Shown here one piece after another: positions 25,532-34,645 of a stretch of DNA of 64,000 bases. A program made the translations under genes and the position numbers. The notes under the pieces were generated by a model, which made no database searches, was not told the origin of the DNA, and was given only the letters and a program-made list of their open reading frames with translations. Position 1 is the stretch's first letter, and every line of letters starts with the position of its first letter. Origin of the DNA: Streptomyces sp. NBC_00620 (lineage in GTDB: Bacteria; Actinomycetota; Actinomycetes; Streptomycetales; Streptomycetaceae); NCBI RefSeq assembly GCF_026341825.1, contig NZ_JAPENY010000003.1, forward strand, positions 186,001 to 250,000, read 5' to 3'.

Positions 25532-25555
25532 TCACTCGAATGAGTGAAGCGCTTC
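25532..25555. promoter_or_regulatory. Palindromes in the promoter of the cholesterol-oxidase-like gene
   Basis: TCACTC-GAAT-GAGTGA is followed with overlap by GAAGCGCTTC (25546-25555), a LacI-type palindrome. They lie 45-70 bp before the ATG at 25600, where a promoter is expected. This supports the downstream start over the ATG at 25540, which lies inside the palindromes. Confidence 0.45.
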
Positions 25556-25599
25556 GACAGTGGACTGATTCGTGTCAACCGCTGCCTAGCGTGGAACAC

Positions 25600-27339
25600 A
25601 TGACCGAATCTTCAAGAGGTGAAGAGCCCTCCGCATGGTCGCGCCGAGGGTTCCTGCTGACCGCCGCCGCGCTCGCCGCCGGTTCCCAAGTCGTGCTCCA
25701 GGGCCGGGCCGAGGCGGCCGCCGAACTGCCCGGGTTCCCCGAGGACGTCGACGTCTACCGGTCGGCGTACCGCAACTGGGACGGGGAGATCACCGCCGTC
25801 GGACTGTGGGCCTGTGCGCCCGGCGACGCGGACCAGGTCGTCCAGGTGGTCAACTGGGCCCGGCAGCAGGGCTGGACGGTGCGCGCACGGGGCTCCTCCC
25901 ACGGCTGGTCGCCCTTGACCATCCCAGCGGGGACCGAGGCGGACGCTCCCGTGCTGCTGGTCGACACCGTCCCCGGCCTGACCGGTCTTTCGCTGGAGTC
26001 CACCACCCCCGCCGCCGCCGTCCGGGCCGGCACGGGCGTCACACTCGAGACGCTGCTCGGCTTCCTGGAAGACCGCGGTCTCGGCCTCACCGCGACCCCT
26101 GCCCCCGGTGACCTGACGCTCGGCGGCGCGCTGGCCATCGACGCCCACGGCACCGCGGTTCCCGCCGACGGCGAGAGCAGGCTGCCCGGACACACGTACG
26201 GCTCGCTCAGCAACCTTGTGCTGTCGCTGACGGCGGTGGTCTGGGACGCGGACAGCGACGCCTATGTGCTGCGCACCTTCGGGCGGGACGACGCTGACTG
26301 CGCTGCGCTCCTCACCCATCTGGGCCGCGCCCTGATCACCGAGGTCGTGCTGCGCGCGGGCGCGAACACCAACCTGCGCTGTGTCAGCCGTACCGACATC
26401 CCCGCCGCCGAGCTCTTCGCGGCGCCGGGCGGCGACAGCGGCAGACGTACCTTCGCGAGTTTCCTGGACGAGGCGGGGCGCGCGGAGGCGATCTGGTTCG
26501 CGTTCACCGAGTTCCCCTGGCTGAAGATCTGGAGCGTCACCCCCAGCAAGCCGCTGACCTCGCGCCGCGTGACCTCGCCGTACAACTATCCCTTCTCTGA
26601 CAACGTCCCCACGGTCGTGGCCGACCTCGCCGGACGGATCGTGTCCGACGCGGCCTGGTACCTGGCTCCGGTCCTGGGCAACGCGCAGTTCACCGCGGCC
26701 GCCGTGGGACTGACCGCCACGCTGTCCGCGGACATCTGGGGGCCGTCCAAGAACACGCTGCTCTACATCAAGCCCACCACCCTGCGGGTGACCGCCAACG
26801 GCTATGCCGTGCACACCTCGCGAGCCGAAGTGCAGCGTGTCGTCGCCGAGTTCACCGCGTTCTACCGGGAACTGCTCACCACCTACGCCGCCCGCGGGAG
26901 CTATCCCGTCAACGGATCGGTCGAGATCCGGGTGACCGGCCTCGACGAGCCGTCCGACGCCGACTCGACGGACGCCCGCGCACCTCTGCTGTCGGCGTTG
27001 CGGCCCCGGGCCGACCATCCCGAGTGGGACACGGCCGTCTGGCTGGACGTGCTCACCCTGCCGGGCACCGCCGACGCGGCCGCGTTCTACCGGGAGTTGG
27101 AGCGCTTCCTTCTCACCACGTACGACGGCGGGCACGCCCTCACCCGCGTCGAGTGGTCCAAGGGCTGGGCCTACACCGACGAGGCCGCGTGGTCGGACCA
27201 GGAAGTCATCGGCTCCGCCGTCCCCGCCTCCTTCGACGACGGCGAAGGACCGGACTGGGAGCAGACGGCTGGCGTACTGGACCGGCTCGACCCGCACCGG
27301 GTGTACGACAACGCCTTCCTCAGGCAGTTGTTCCCGTGA
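25600..27339 (+). CDS. Secreted FAD-linked oxidase, type II cholesterol-oxidase-like
   Basis: A 579-residue flavoprotein with a Tat signal (SRRGFLLTAAALAAG) and an N-terminal VAO/PCMH FAD domain. The sequence RGSSHGWSPL places H101 at the position of the covalent FAD-linking histidine of Brevibacterium cholesterol oxidase II. The C-terminal half matches the cholesterol-oxidase substrate-binding domain (VNGSVEIRVTGLDEPSD, HALTRVEWSKGWAYT). It probably oxidises a sterol or another bulky alcohol outside the cell. The start at 25600 gives a normal Tat n-region and leaves room for the palindromic promoter. Its 3' end overlaps the convergent channel gene by 20 bp. Confidence 0.8.
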   Translation: MTESSRGEEPSAWSRRGFLLTAAALAAGSQVVLQGRAEAAAELPGFPEDVDVYRSAYRNWDGEITAVGLWACAPGDADQVVQVVNWARQQGWTVRARGSSHGWSPLTIPAGTEADAPVLLVDTVPGLTGLSLESTTPAAAVRAGTGVTLETLLGFLEDRGLGLTATPAPGDLTLGGALAIDAHGTAVPADGESRLPGHTYGSLSNLVLSLTAVVWDADSDAYVLRTFGRDDADCAALLTHLGRALITEVVLRAGANTNLRCVSRTDIPAAELFAAPGGDSGRRTFASFLDEAGRAEAIWFAFTEFPWLKIWSVTPSKPLTSRRVTSPYNYPFSDNVPTVVADLAGRIVSDAAWYLAPVLGNAQFTAAAVGLTATLSADIWGPSKNTLLYIKPTTLRVTANGYAVHTSRAEVQRVVAEFTAFYRELLTTYAARGSYPVNGSVEIRVTGLDEPSDADSTDARAPLLSALRPRADHPEWDTAVWLDVLTLPGTADAAAFYRELERFLLTTYDGGHALTRVEWSKGWAYTDEAAWSDQEVIGSAVPASFDDGEGPDWEQTAGVLDRLDPHRVYDNAFLRQLFP

Positions 27340-27982
27340 CCCCCGGCGCCTGCTGCTCAGGCGTCTTCGGACCTCGGAGCAGCGGGCGCGCCGCGACCGC
27401 CAGGAGCCACCAGTACTTGCCGGCCGTGGGCGAGGCGAAGGCCACCGGAATCGAGGTGGCGAAAACGCCGAGGAGCAACAGGCTTCGCCGGAGGGCATCC
27501 TTGATGCGCCCGGGCTCCACGGACGCCACGGCGAGGGACGGCCGCACCAGCAGACGGGCGGCCATTGCGGCGAGCAGCGCGATGCCGAGTGTGATCGTCG
27601 CGGCGTAGAAAACGGTGGCCGCGGCAGTATCGCCGTACTCATTGAGGAGCCGCGTGGGGAACGGGAGCGCGGCAACCACGGCGAGCAGGGCGAGATAGAG
27701 GTAGAGCAACCAGCGGTCGAGCGTGGCGACCAGGTGGAACAGCGCGTGCTGTGCCAGCCAGAGCGCACCGATCACGGCGAAGCTCAGCAGGTACGAGCCC
27801 ATCTTGGGCACGGCGTCCCGCAACGCCGCACCGACCTCGGAGTCGGCGAGCCCTTCGGGAACGGTGATGTCCAACGCCAGCAGCGTGATGGCGATCGCGA
27901 ACACCGCGTCACCGAAGAAGAGGAGGCGTTCCACGCCGATCACGGTTTCGCGGCGCGGGAGTCGGAGCGTGCGGTTGTTCAT
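27320..27982 (-). CDS. TMEM175-family (DUF1211) potassium channel-like protein
   Basis: A 220-residue membrane protein with six hydrophobic helices. TM1 contains RLLFFGDAVFAIAITLLALDI, the hallmark of bacterial TMEM175 (consensus FSDxVFAIAxTLL), whose leucine/isoleucine ring forms the K+ filter. Bacterial members are tetramers of one six-helix unit. The start MNNRTLRLPRRETV is chosen because TM1 follows directly; the open frame upstream has no hydrophobic character. It is monocistronic and its stop lies within the last codons of the convergent oxidase gene. Confidence 0.87.
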   Translation of the reverse strand: MNNRTLRLPRRETVIGVERLLFFGDAVFAIAITLLALDITVPEGLADSEVGAALRDAVPKMGSYLLSFAVIGALWLAQHALFHLVATLDRWLLYLYLALLAVVAALPFPTRLLNEYGDTAAATVFYAATITLGIALLAAMAARLLVRPSLAVASVEPGRIKDALRRSLLLLGVFATSIPVAFASPTAGKYWWLLAVAARPLLRGPKTPEQQAPGVTGTTA

Positions 27983-28300
27983 GGGGCAGCACCACTGGGA
28001 GTCGTGGGGGTGGGTGAGCCGGTTCGAGCGGAGCGTTGTCGAACCGGGCGCGAGGCTGAAGTCGTGGGACGCCTCGTTGAGCTCATGAAATACCACGAGC
28101 GGCTGTGAATCCTTCAACTCCTGGCGCGGGCCCCCCGTTTCAAGGTCCACTTCACTTTCAAGGCCCCCTTAATTCACATCTTGAGTTTACGTCTTGACGT
28201 GCCTGGTTCAGACCAATAGGTTCACCGATCACCAGCGTCCCATGCATGCGTTCATCGCTCACGGACGTGAACCCCCCACTTCAGCCACGTGTGAAGGGCT
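27983..28300. other. 318-bp divergent intergenic region
   Basis: No ORF with coding character. It holds a pair of TTTCAAGG direct repeats (28138-28145, 28156-28163), an AT-richer stretch, and the chitinase promoter annotated separately. Confidence 0.6.
28194..28222 (+). promoter_or_regulatory. Chitinase promoter with embedded DasR-type (dre) site
   Basis: TTGACG (28194-28199), a 17-bp spacer and TAGGTT (28217-28222) form a good -35/-10 pair. Within the spacer, TGGTTCAGACCA (28204-28215) differs at two central bases from TGGTCTAGACCA, the direct-repeat/DasR element of Streptomyces chitinase promoters. GlcNAc-responsive repression is the likely consequence. Confidence 0.68.
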
Positions 28301-29704
28301 GTGATCATCTTGATCGCCAGACAATCCCTTGCGCGCTCCGCCGCCCTGCGCGGCACGCTCGCCACGATCATGCTCACTCTCTCCGTCGGCGCCCTCAGCG
28401 CCTCACCCGCCGCGGCCGCCACCGGCACGATCACCGGCCTCGCCGGCAAGTGCCTGGACGTCGCCGGGGCGAGCTCCGCGAACGGCACGGCCGTACAGCT
28501 CTACGACTGCAACGGCACCGCCGCCCAGCAGTGGACGGTCGGCTCCGACGGGACCATCCGCGCCCTGGGCAAATGCCTTGACGTCACCGGCAATTCGACC
28601 GCGGACGGGGCCAGGCTCCAACTGTGGGACTGCGCCGGCAGCGCCAACCAGAAGTGGACGGTCTCCGCGGCCCGCGACCTCGTCGGTACGCAGTCCAACA
28701 AGTGTGCCGACGTCACGGGCAACACTTCGGCCAACGGCACCCCCATCCAGATCTGGACCTGTGGCGGCGCCGCGAACCAGAAGTGGACCACGCCCGCCGC
28801 GGACACGACCCCGCCTCCCACCACCTCCGCGCCGATGGCGGTGGCCCCGTACATCTACAACGGCTGGGGCAGCCCGCCCAGCCCCACCACCGTCATGAAC
28901 GCCACCGGCGTCAAGTGGTTCACCCTTGCGTTCGTCCTCAGCAACGGCTACTGCAACCCGCAGTGGGACGGCAGCCGCGCGCTGACCGGCGGGGTCGACC
29001 AGACGACCGTGAACACCGTGCGCGCCAACGGCGGTGACGTCATCCCGTCGTTCGGCGGCTACAGCGGCAACAAGCTGGAGAGCTCCTGCTCCAGCGCCGG
29101 TGAACTGGCGGCCGCGTACCAGAAGGTCATCAACGCCTACGGGCTCAAGGCCATTGACATCGATATCGAGGCCGACGCCTACAGCAACGCGACGGTCCAG
29201 CAGCGCACCGTGGACGCCCTCAAGACGATCAAGGCCAACAACCCGGGCATCAAGGTGTACGTCACCATCGGCACCGGGCAGAGCGGACCCGACACCAGCC
29301 TCATCAACCGGGCCGCGGCCTCCGGGCTCACCGTCGACGGCTGGACGATCATGCCGTTCGACTTCGGCGGGGCCGGCCAGAACATGGGCACGCTCACCAT
29401 CCAGGCGGCCGAGGGCCTCAAGACGGCGCTCAAGAACGCGTACGGATACACCGACGACCAGGCGTACCGGGGCATGGGCATCTCGTCCATGAACGGGATC
29501 ACCGACGTCAACGAGACGGTCACCCCCGCCAACTTCGAGACCATCCTCAGCTACGCGCAGCAGCACCACCTGGCGCGGCTGACGTTCTGGTCGGTCAACC
29601 GCGACCGCCCCTGCTCCGGCGCCTACCCGAACGACGACACGTGCTCCGGCGTGGCCCAGACCGCCTGGCAGTTCACCAGCATCTTCGCCAGGTACACCGG
29701 CTGA
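28301..29704 (+). CDS. Secreted GH18 chitinase-like enzyme with N-terminal ricin-B (CBM13) domain
   Basis: A 467-residue secreted protein. After a Sec signal (cleavage near AAAA, residue 40) comes a CBM13 trefoil with three QxW repeats (QQW, QKW, QKW; GKCLDV motifs), a short PPPTTSAP linker, then a GH18 barrel. The catalytic motif reads KAIDIDIEAD: the DxxDxDxE consensus with the first Asp replaced by Lys and general acid E290. The fold and IPSFGGYSGN match the bacterial chitinases of the ChiC/ChiD type. GTG start with GAAGGG just upstream. First gene of a three-gene operon; a DasR-like site in the promoter fits a chitin role. Confidence 0.85.
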   Translation: MIILIARQSLARSAALRGTLATIMLTLSVGALSASPAAAATGTITGLAGKCLDVAGASSANGTAVQLYDCNGTAAQQWTVGSDGTIRALGKCLDVTGNSTADGARLQLWDCAGSANQKWTVSAARDLVGTQSNKCADVTGNTSANGTPIQIWTCGGAANQKWTTPAADTTPPPTTSAPMAVAPYIYNGWGSPPSPTTVMNATGVKWFTLAFVLSNGYCNPQWDGSRALTGGVDQTTVNTVRANGGDVIPSFGGYSGNKLESSCSSAGELAAAYQKVINAYGLKAIDIDIEADAYSNATVQQRTVDALKTIKANNPGIKVYVTIGTGQSGPDTSLINRAAASGLTVDGWTIMPFDFGGAGQNMGTLTIQAAEGLKTALKNAYGYTDDQAYRGMGISSMNGITDVNETVTPANFETILSYAQQHHLARLTFWSVNRDRPCSGAYPNDDTCSGVAQTAWQFTSIFARYTG

Positions 29705-29760
29705 CGGACACAGCCCGCACCCCCCTCTTTTCCACCCCCCATCCACACAGGAGAAAAGCC

Positions 29761-31965
29761 GTGCCCAGACCAAAGAGAGAGTCCGGTCGCCACCGGACAG
29801 CGAAACTCCTGACCGTGGTCGCCGTCATGGCGAGCACGGTGACCGGACTCACGATCGCCTCGCCGCAGGAGGCGGCCGCCGCGCTGCCCACCGGATTCGC
29901 CACCATGGTCAACGCGGGCAGCGGCAAGTGTCTGGACGCCAGGTCCGCGGCAACGGCCAACGGCACCGCGGTGCAGCAGTACACCTGCAACAGTTCCACG
30001 GCCCAGCAGTGGAGTCTCACCACCACCAGCGACGGCTACGTACGGATCAACAACGGCAACAACACCAACCAGGTCGTGGACGTGAGCGACGTGTCCACGG
30101 CCGACAACGCCCTCGTCCACCTGTGGGCGTACGGCGGCGGCAACAACCAGCAGTGGCTGCCCGTGGACGAGGGCGCCGGCAACTACCACTTCGTCAACCG
30201 GAACAGCGGCAAGTGCCTGGACGTGCCCAGCGCGTCGACCGCCGACAGCGTGCAGTTGGTCCAGTACACCTGCAACGGGTCCGCGGCCCAGCGGTTCCAG
30301 GTGGCGGCCGTGACCCAGCCGCCGTCCAACGGAGTCGACCTCGGCCCGAACGTGGTCGTGTTCGACCCGTCGATGTCGGCGTCGACCATCCAGACCCGGC
30401 TGAACAGCATCTTCCAGCAGCAGCAGACCAACCAGTTCGGCTCCCAGCGCTACGCCGTGATGTTCAAGCCGGGCACCTACAGCGCCGACGTCAACGTCGG
30501 CTTCTACACACAGGTCCTCGGCCTGGGCCAGTCCCCGGACTCGGTGACGATCAACGGCGCGGTGCACGCCGAGGCCGACTGGTTCCAGGGCAACGCCACC
30601 CAGAACTTCTGGCGCGGCGCCGAGAACCTCTCGGTCAACCCGACGAGCGGCGGCGACCGTTGGGCCGTTTCCCAGGCCTCGTCCTACCGGCGGATGCACG
30701 TACGCGGCAACCTCGCCCTGGACGACGGCGGCTGGTCCAGCGGCGGTTACATGGCCGACACCAAGATCGACGGCCAGGTGAACTCCGGCAGCCAGCAGCA
30801 GTGGCTGACGCGCAACTCCCAGCTCGGCAGCTGGACCGGCTCCAACTGGAACATGGTCTTCGTCGGCAGCCAGGGTGTGCCGGCCAACAGCTTCCCCAGC
30901 CCGCCGTACACCACGGTGGCGCAGAGCCCGGTCACGCGTGAGAAGCCGTACCTGTACGTCGACAGCGCCGGCGCCTACCAGGTGTTCGTGCCGAGCCTGC
31001 GGTCGAACTCCACCGGAACCAGCTGGGCGAGCGGCACCACCGCCGGGAGCTCGCTCCCGATCGACCAGTTCTACATCGTCAAGGCCGGCTCGACCGCTTC
31101 GCAGATCAACGCCGCGCTGGCCGAGGGCAAGAACCTCCTGGTCACGCCCGGTGTCTACCACCTGGACCAGACGCTGCAGGTGAACCGTGCGGACACGGTC
31201 ATCCTCGGCCTGGGCCTCGCCACCTTCATCCCGGACAACGGCGTCACCGCGATGAAGGTCGCCGACGTCGACGGAGTCAAGATCGCGGGCGTTCTCTTCG
31301 ACGCGGGCACGACCAACTCGCAGACGCTGGTCGAGATCGGCCCGGCCGGCGCCACCGCCACCCACACCGCCAACCCGACGTCCCTGCACGACGTGTACTT
31401 CCGCGTCGGCGGCGCGGCCGTGGGCAAGGCGACCACCAGCCTCGTGGTCAACAGTGACAACGTCATCGCCGACCACATGTGGATCTGGCGCGCCGACCAC
31501 GGCACCGGCGTCGGATGGACCACCAACACCGCGGACACCGGGCTCATCGTCAACGGCGACAACGTGACGGCGTACGGGCTGTTCGTGGAGCACTACCAGA
31601 AGTACCAGACGATCTGGAACGGCAACGGCGGCAAGACGTACTTCTACCAGAACGAGATGCCGTACGACCCGCCCAACCAGGCCGCCTGGATGAACGGCTC
31701 CACGCAGGGCTACGCCGCCTACAAGGTCGCCGACTCCGTCACCAGCCATCAGGCCTGGGGGCTCGGCAGCTACTGCTACTTCAACGTCAACCCGGCCGTC
31801 GCGGCCGAGCGTGCCTACGAGGTACCGAGCAACGGCGGCACCCGTCTGACGAACATGGTGACCGTCTCCCTGGGCGGCGTGGGCACGATCCGGCATGTCG
31901 CCAACAACAACGGCGGCCCGTCCAACTCCTCCACCAACGTCGCCAACCTCGTCAGCTACCCCTGA
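29761..31965 (+). CDS. Secreted CBM13 plus parallel beta-helix protein, function unknown
   Basis: A 734-residue secreted protein. A signal peptide ends near ASPQEAAAA (about residue 40). Residues 45-180 are a ricin-B/CBM13 trefoil (GKCLDARSAATANG, QQW repeats). Residues 190-734 are rich in short Asn/Gly/Val strands (VILGLGLATFIP, DGVKIAGVLFDAG, SDNVIADHMWIWRADHG), typical of a right-handed beta-helix such as pectate lyase or GH55-like glucanase. I cannot place it in a characterised family. AGGAGA precedes the GTG. It is the middle gene of the lectin operon, 56 bp after the chitinase and 19 bp before the ThuA-lectin gene. Probably a polysaccharide-active enzyme. Confidence 0.78.
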   Translation: MPRPKRESGRHRTAKLLTVVAVMASTVTGLTIASPQEAAAALPTGFATMVNAGSGKCLDARSAATANGTAVQQYTCNSSTAQQWSLTTTSDGYVRINNGNNTNQVVDVSDVSTADNALVHLWAYGGGNNQQWLPVDEGAGNYHFVNRNSGKCLDVPSASTADSVQLVQYTCNGSAAQRFQVAAVTQPPSNGVDLGPNVVVFDPSMSASTIQTRLNSIFQQQQTNQFGSQRYAVMFKPGTYSADVNVGFYTQVLGLGQSPDSVTINGAVHAEADWFQGNATQNFWRGAENLSVNPTSGGDRWAVSQASSYRRMHVRGNLALDDGGWSSGGYMADTKIDGQVNSGSQQQWLTRNSQLGSWTGSNWNMVFVGSQGVPANSFPSPPYTTVAQSPVTREKPYLYVDSAGAYQVFVPSLRSNSTGTSWASGTTAGSSLPIDQFYIVKAGSTASQINAALAEGKNLLVTPGVYHLDQTLQVNRADTVILGLGLATFIPDNGVTAMKVADVDGVKIAGVLFDAGTTNSQTLVEIGPAGATATHTANPTSLHDVYFRVGGAAVGKATTSLVVNSDNVIADHMWIWRADHGTGVGWTTNTADTGLIVNGDNVTAYGLFVEHYQKYQTIWNGNGGKTYFYQNEMPYDPPNQAAWMNGSTQGYAAYKVADSVTSHQAWGLGSYCYFNVNPAVAAERAYEVPSNGGTRLTNMVTVSLGGVGTIRHVANNNGGPSNSSTNVANLVSYP

Positions 31966-31984
31966 CATACGGGAAGGATCGTCC

Positions 31985-33295
31985 ATGCGCATCAGCAGTT
32001 CCGGTCCGGCACGTGCGGCATTGAAGGTACTTGTCCTGCTGGCGACGTTGCTCGGCCTGGCGGCACCACCCGCCGCCCAGGCGAGCACCGCCGCCCAGAC
32101 CAGCACCGCCGCCGCCCCGTTCAAGGTGCTCGCCCTCTACAGCGGCACCTGGGACGCCGCGCACATCGACTTCGTCAAGGACGCGAACGACTGGTTCCCC
32201 AAGCAGGCCGCGGCCAACGGCTTCACCTACACGGCCAGCAACAACTGGGACCTGCTCAGCAACGGTGGCGTCAACGCGTACCAAGTCGTGCTGTTCCTCG
32301 ACGACTTGCCGCAGACGTCCGCCCAGCGGGCGGGGTTCGAGACGTACATGCGAGGTGGCGGCGCCTGGCTGGGCTTCCATGTCTCGGCGTTCACGACCAA
32401 TGCGTCGGCCTGGTCGTGGTACCACAACACGCTGCTGGGCTCCGGTAACTTCTCGACGAACACCTGGGGTCCCACGGCAACGGTCCTGAAGGTCGAGGAC
32501 CGTACGCACGCGTCCACCAAGAACCTGCCGGCCACGTTCACCTCGTCGGTCAGCGAGTGGTACAGCTGGTCCAACGATCTGCGGCAGAACCCGAACATCA
32601 AGATCCTGGCCTCGATCGACGCCAGCGGCTTCCCGGTGGGCACGGATCCCAACCAGACGTGGTACAGCGGCTATTACCCGATCGTGTGGACCAACACGCA
32701 GTACAAGATGCTGTACGCGAACTTCGGCCACAACGCGATGAACTACACGACCAACACGCGTCTGTCGTCGACGTTCGCGAGCGCGACTCAGAACCAGTTC
32801 CTGCTGGACGGTCTCAAGTGGCTGGGCGGGGCCGACACCACGACCCCGCCGGAGGACTCGATCTCCGAGACCTCCTGGTACTCACTGACGAACGCCGGCA
32901 ACGGGACCTGCGTGGACGCCCGTTCGGCCGCCACGGCGAACGGAACCGCGATCCAGCAGTACGCCTGCAACGGCACGCAGGCGCAGCAGTTCCAGTTCCG
33001 CTCGACCGACAGCGGTTACCGGCAGGCCGGTATCCGCACTAGCCCGCAGCAGGTCATCGACGTGGCCGGCGTCTCCACAGCCGACAACGCGGTGCTCCAG
33101 CTGTGGACCTACGGGGGCGGACAGAACCAGCAGTGGCTTCCGGTGAAGGAGAGCACCGGGCGCTACCACTTCACGGCCCGCCACAGCGGCAAGTGCCTGA
33201 GTGCGGCGAGTGCTGCCACGAACAGCGTTCAGCTCACTCAGCGAGCGTGCGACGGCTCCGCCGCGCAGAGTTTCACGCTCACTGCACAGCCCTGA
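31985..33295 (+). CDS. Secreted ThuA-like domain protein with C-terminal CBM13
   Basis: A 436-residue secreted protein. After an Ala-rich signal, residues 45-285 form a ThuA-like (class I glutamine-amidotransferase fold) domain (FKVLALYSGTWDAAHIDFV, GGGAWLGFH, YYPIVWTNTQYKMLYANFGH). ThuA domains occur in sugar-utilisation proteins but their reaction is unclear. Residues 300-436 are a CBM13 trefoil whose first repeat, DARSAATANGTAIQQYAC, is nearly the same as that of the preceding gene, suggesting the module was duplicated and moved from N- to C-terminus. GGAAGGA precedes the ATG. Last gene of the operon, followed by a strong terminator. Confidence 0.83.
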   Translation: MRISSSGPARAALKVLVLLATLLGLAAPPAAQASTAAQTSTAAAPFKVLALYSGTWDAAHIDFVKDANDWFPKQAAANGFTYTASNNWDLLSNGGVNAYQVVLFLDDLPQTSAQRAGFETYMRGGGAWLGFHVSAFTTNASAWSWYHNTLLGSGNFSTNTWGPTATVLKVEDRTHASTKNLPATFTSSVSEWYSWSNDLRQNPNIKILASIDASGFPVGTDPNQTWYSGYYPIVWTNTQYKMLYANFGHNAMNYTTNTRLSSTFASATQNQFLLDGLKWLGGADTTTPPEDSISETSWYSLTNAGNGTCVDARSAATANGTAIQQYACNGTQAQQFQFRSTDSGYRQAGIRTSPQQVIDVAGVSTADNAVLQLWTYGGGQNQQWLPVKESTGRYHFTARHSGKCLSAASAATNSVQLTQRACDGSAAQSFTLTAQP

Positions 33296-33310
33296 CCGGT
33301 CCGTGCGCAA

Positions 33311-33344
33311 GGTGCCCCCGCCGCGATCCAGCGGCGGGGGCACC
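33311..33344. terminator. Bidirectional terminator
   Basis: A perfect 14-bp stem, GGTGCCCCCGCCGC and its complement, with loop GATCCA, between the convergent lectin operon and GH105 gene. Confidence 0.85.
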
Positions 33345-33352
33345 GTCATGAA

Positions 33353-34510
33353 CTAGCGTGGCAGCAGGGCGAGTTCGGTGCCGCCGAGCAGGAAGGCGCC
33401 GACGCCGAAGTTCGCGGTGGTGTCGTAGGTGACGGGCTGGCTGGACTCCGGCCGGTCGCCGACGTTCTGGACGTAGCCCAGGAAGCCGTCGGTGTGAACG
33501 GCGGTGCTCACCATGCCGTTCCAGGCTCGGGCGGCAACAGGGAGATAGGTGTTCCGGTCGACCAGGCCGGCGGCGATCGCGTACGACGTGCCGTAGAGGA
33601 AGAAGGACGTGCCGCTGGTCTCGGGGCCGGGCAGATGGGCGGCGTCGGCGAGGTTGACGTTCCAGAAGCCGTCGGTGCGCTGCACGCCGGCCAAGGCTCT
33701 CACCAGGCGGGTCAGGGCGTCGCGGTACTCGGCGGTGTGCCGCTCGGTGGATGGGAGGGCCTTGAGCGTCTTGACGTGTCCGCCCGCCACCCATCCGTTG
33801 CCGCGCGACCACACGACCGGTTTGCCGGAGGGGGACAGGATGCCGCCGGGCAGGAAGCGTTTGTCGCGGTACCACAGGCCCGTCGTGGCGGAGTACAGGC
33901 CGGGGCCGCCCTCGATGCGCTTGGTGTGGTTGTAGAGGGAGTACAGCTTCTCCCAGAACTGGGGGTCCTGACGGAGGGCGCCCAGGCGGGCGAAGGGCGG
34001 CATGGCCATGTGGAGGGCGTCGTCCCACCACCAGTCGTCGTTCTTGGCGGGCTGGTCCGTGTAGACCATGCGGCGCAGGGACGTCTCGATGGCGGTGAGC
34101 TTCTGCGCGTCGGGCTCGAGCGCGTACAGATCGAGGTAGGCCTGTCCGGCGTTGTGGTTGTCCGCGTGGCGGGTGGTCACTCCGCCGCTGAGTCCGTAGG
34201 CGTGCTTCTCCGCCCAGCTCCGGGCGTAGTTGAGGTAGCGGGCGCTGCCGGTCAGGCGCTGGAGGGCGAGCAGCCCGCTGAAGAAGGTGGCGTTGGCCCA
34301 GCCGTTGTCGCCGGAGTTCGTATGGGTGGCGATCCACTGGTCGGCCACGCGCCGCAGGACGGTGGTGATCTCGGCCGGGGTCGGCAGCACGGGTGAGGCG
34401 GCGCGCGGGGCGGCTTGGGGCGCGGCTTGCGCGGTGCCCGTCAGCGAGGGCGCGAGGGCGGCGGAGCCGGTGAGGGCGGCCGCGCCGGAGAGCAGGCGTC
34501 GTCTATGCAT
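33353..34510 (-). CDS. Secreted GH88/GH105 unsaturated glucuronyl/rhamnogalacturonyl hydrolase
   Basis: A 385-residue secreted enzyme with an (alpha/alpha)6 barrel. The N-terminus MHRRRLLSGAAALTG is a Tat-like signal with cleavage near AQAA. The catalytic-domain segments NGWANATFFSGLLAL, NDDWWWDDALHMAMPPFARLG (Asp-rich active-site helix with His) and VVWSRGNGWVAGGHVKTL are typical of YteR/YesR-like enzymes that remove 4,5-unsaturated uronic acids from pectin-lyase products. GGAG lies 8 bases before the ATG. Its export is unusual, since many members are cytoplasmic. It converges on the lectin operon. Confidence 0.85.
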   Translation of the reverse strand: MHRRRLLSGAAALTGSAALAPSLTGTAQAAPQAAPRAASPVLPTPAEITTVLRRVADQWIATHTNSGDNGWANATFFSGLLALQRLTGSARYLNYARSWAEKHAYGLSGGVTTRHADNHNAGQAYLDLYALEPDAQKLTAIETSLRRMVYTDQPAKNDDWWWDDALHMAMPPFARLGALRQDPQFWEKLYSLYNHTKRIEGGPGLYSATTGLWYRDKRFLPGGILSPSGKPVVWSRGNGWVAGGHVKTLKALPSTERHTAEYRDALTRLVRALAGVQRTDGFWNVNLADAAHLPGPETSGTSFFLYGTSYAIAAGLVDRNTYLPVAARAWNGMVSTAVHTDGFLGYVQNVGDRPESSQPVTYDTTANFGVGAFLLGGTELALLPR

Positions 34511-34645
34511 GTGAACAACTCCTACGGATGGGGACTCCATCCTCAACTCCCGCGCCACACGGTGTCCATGACTCGTCGTCAAGTCATCGCGAACCGAGGT
34601 GAGTTCAGGCCGTCGGAACAGAACCGGCCCGCGGACATGCCGTTC

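Noticed and set aside
25540..25599. ATG at 25540 as start of the cholesterol-oxidase-like gene
   Set aside because: It lies within palindromic promoter sequence and would make an overlong Tat n-region.
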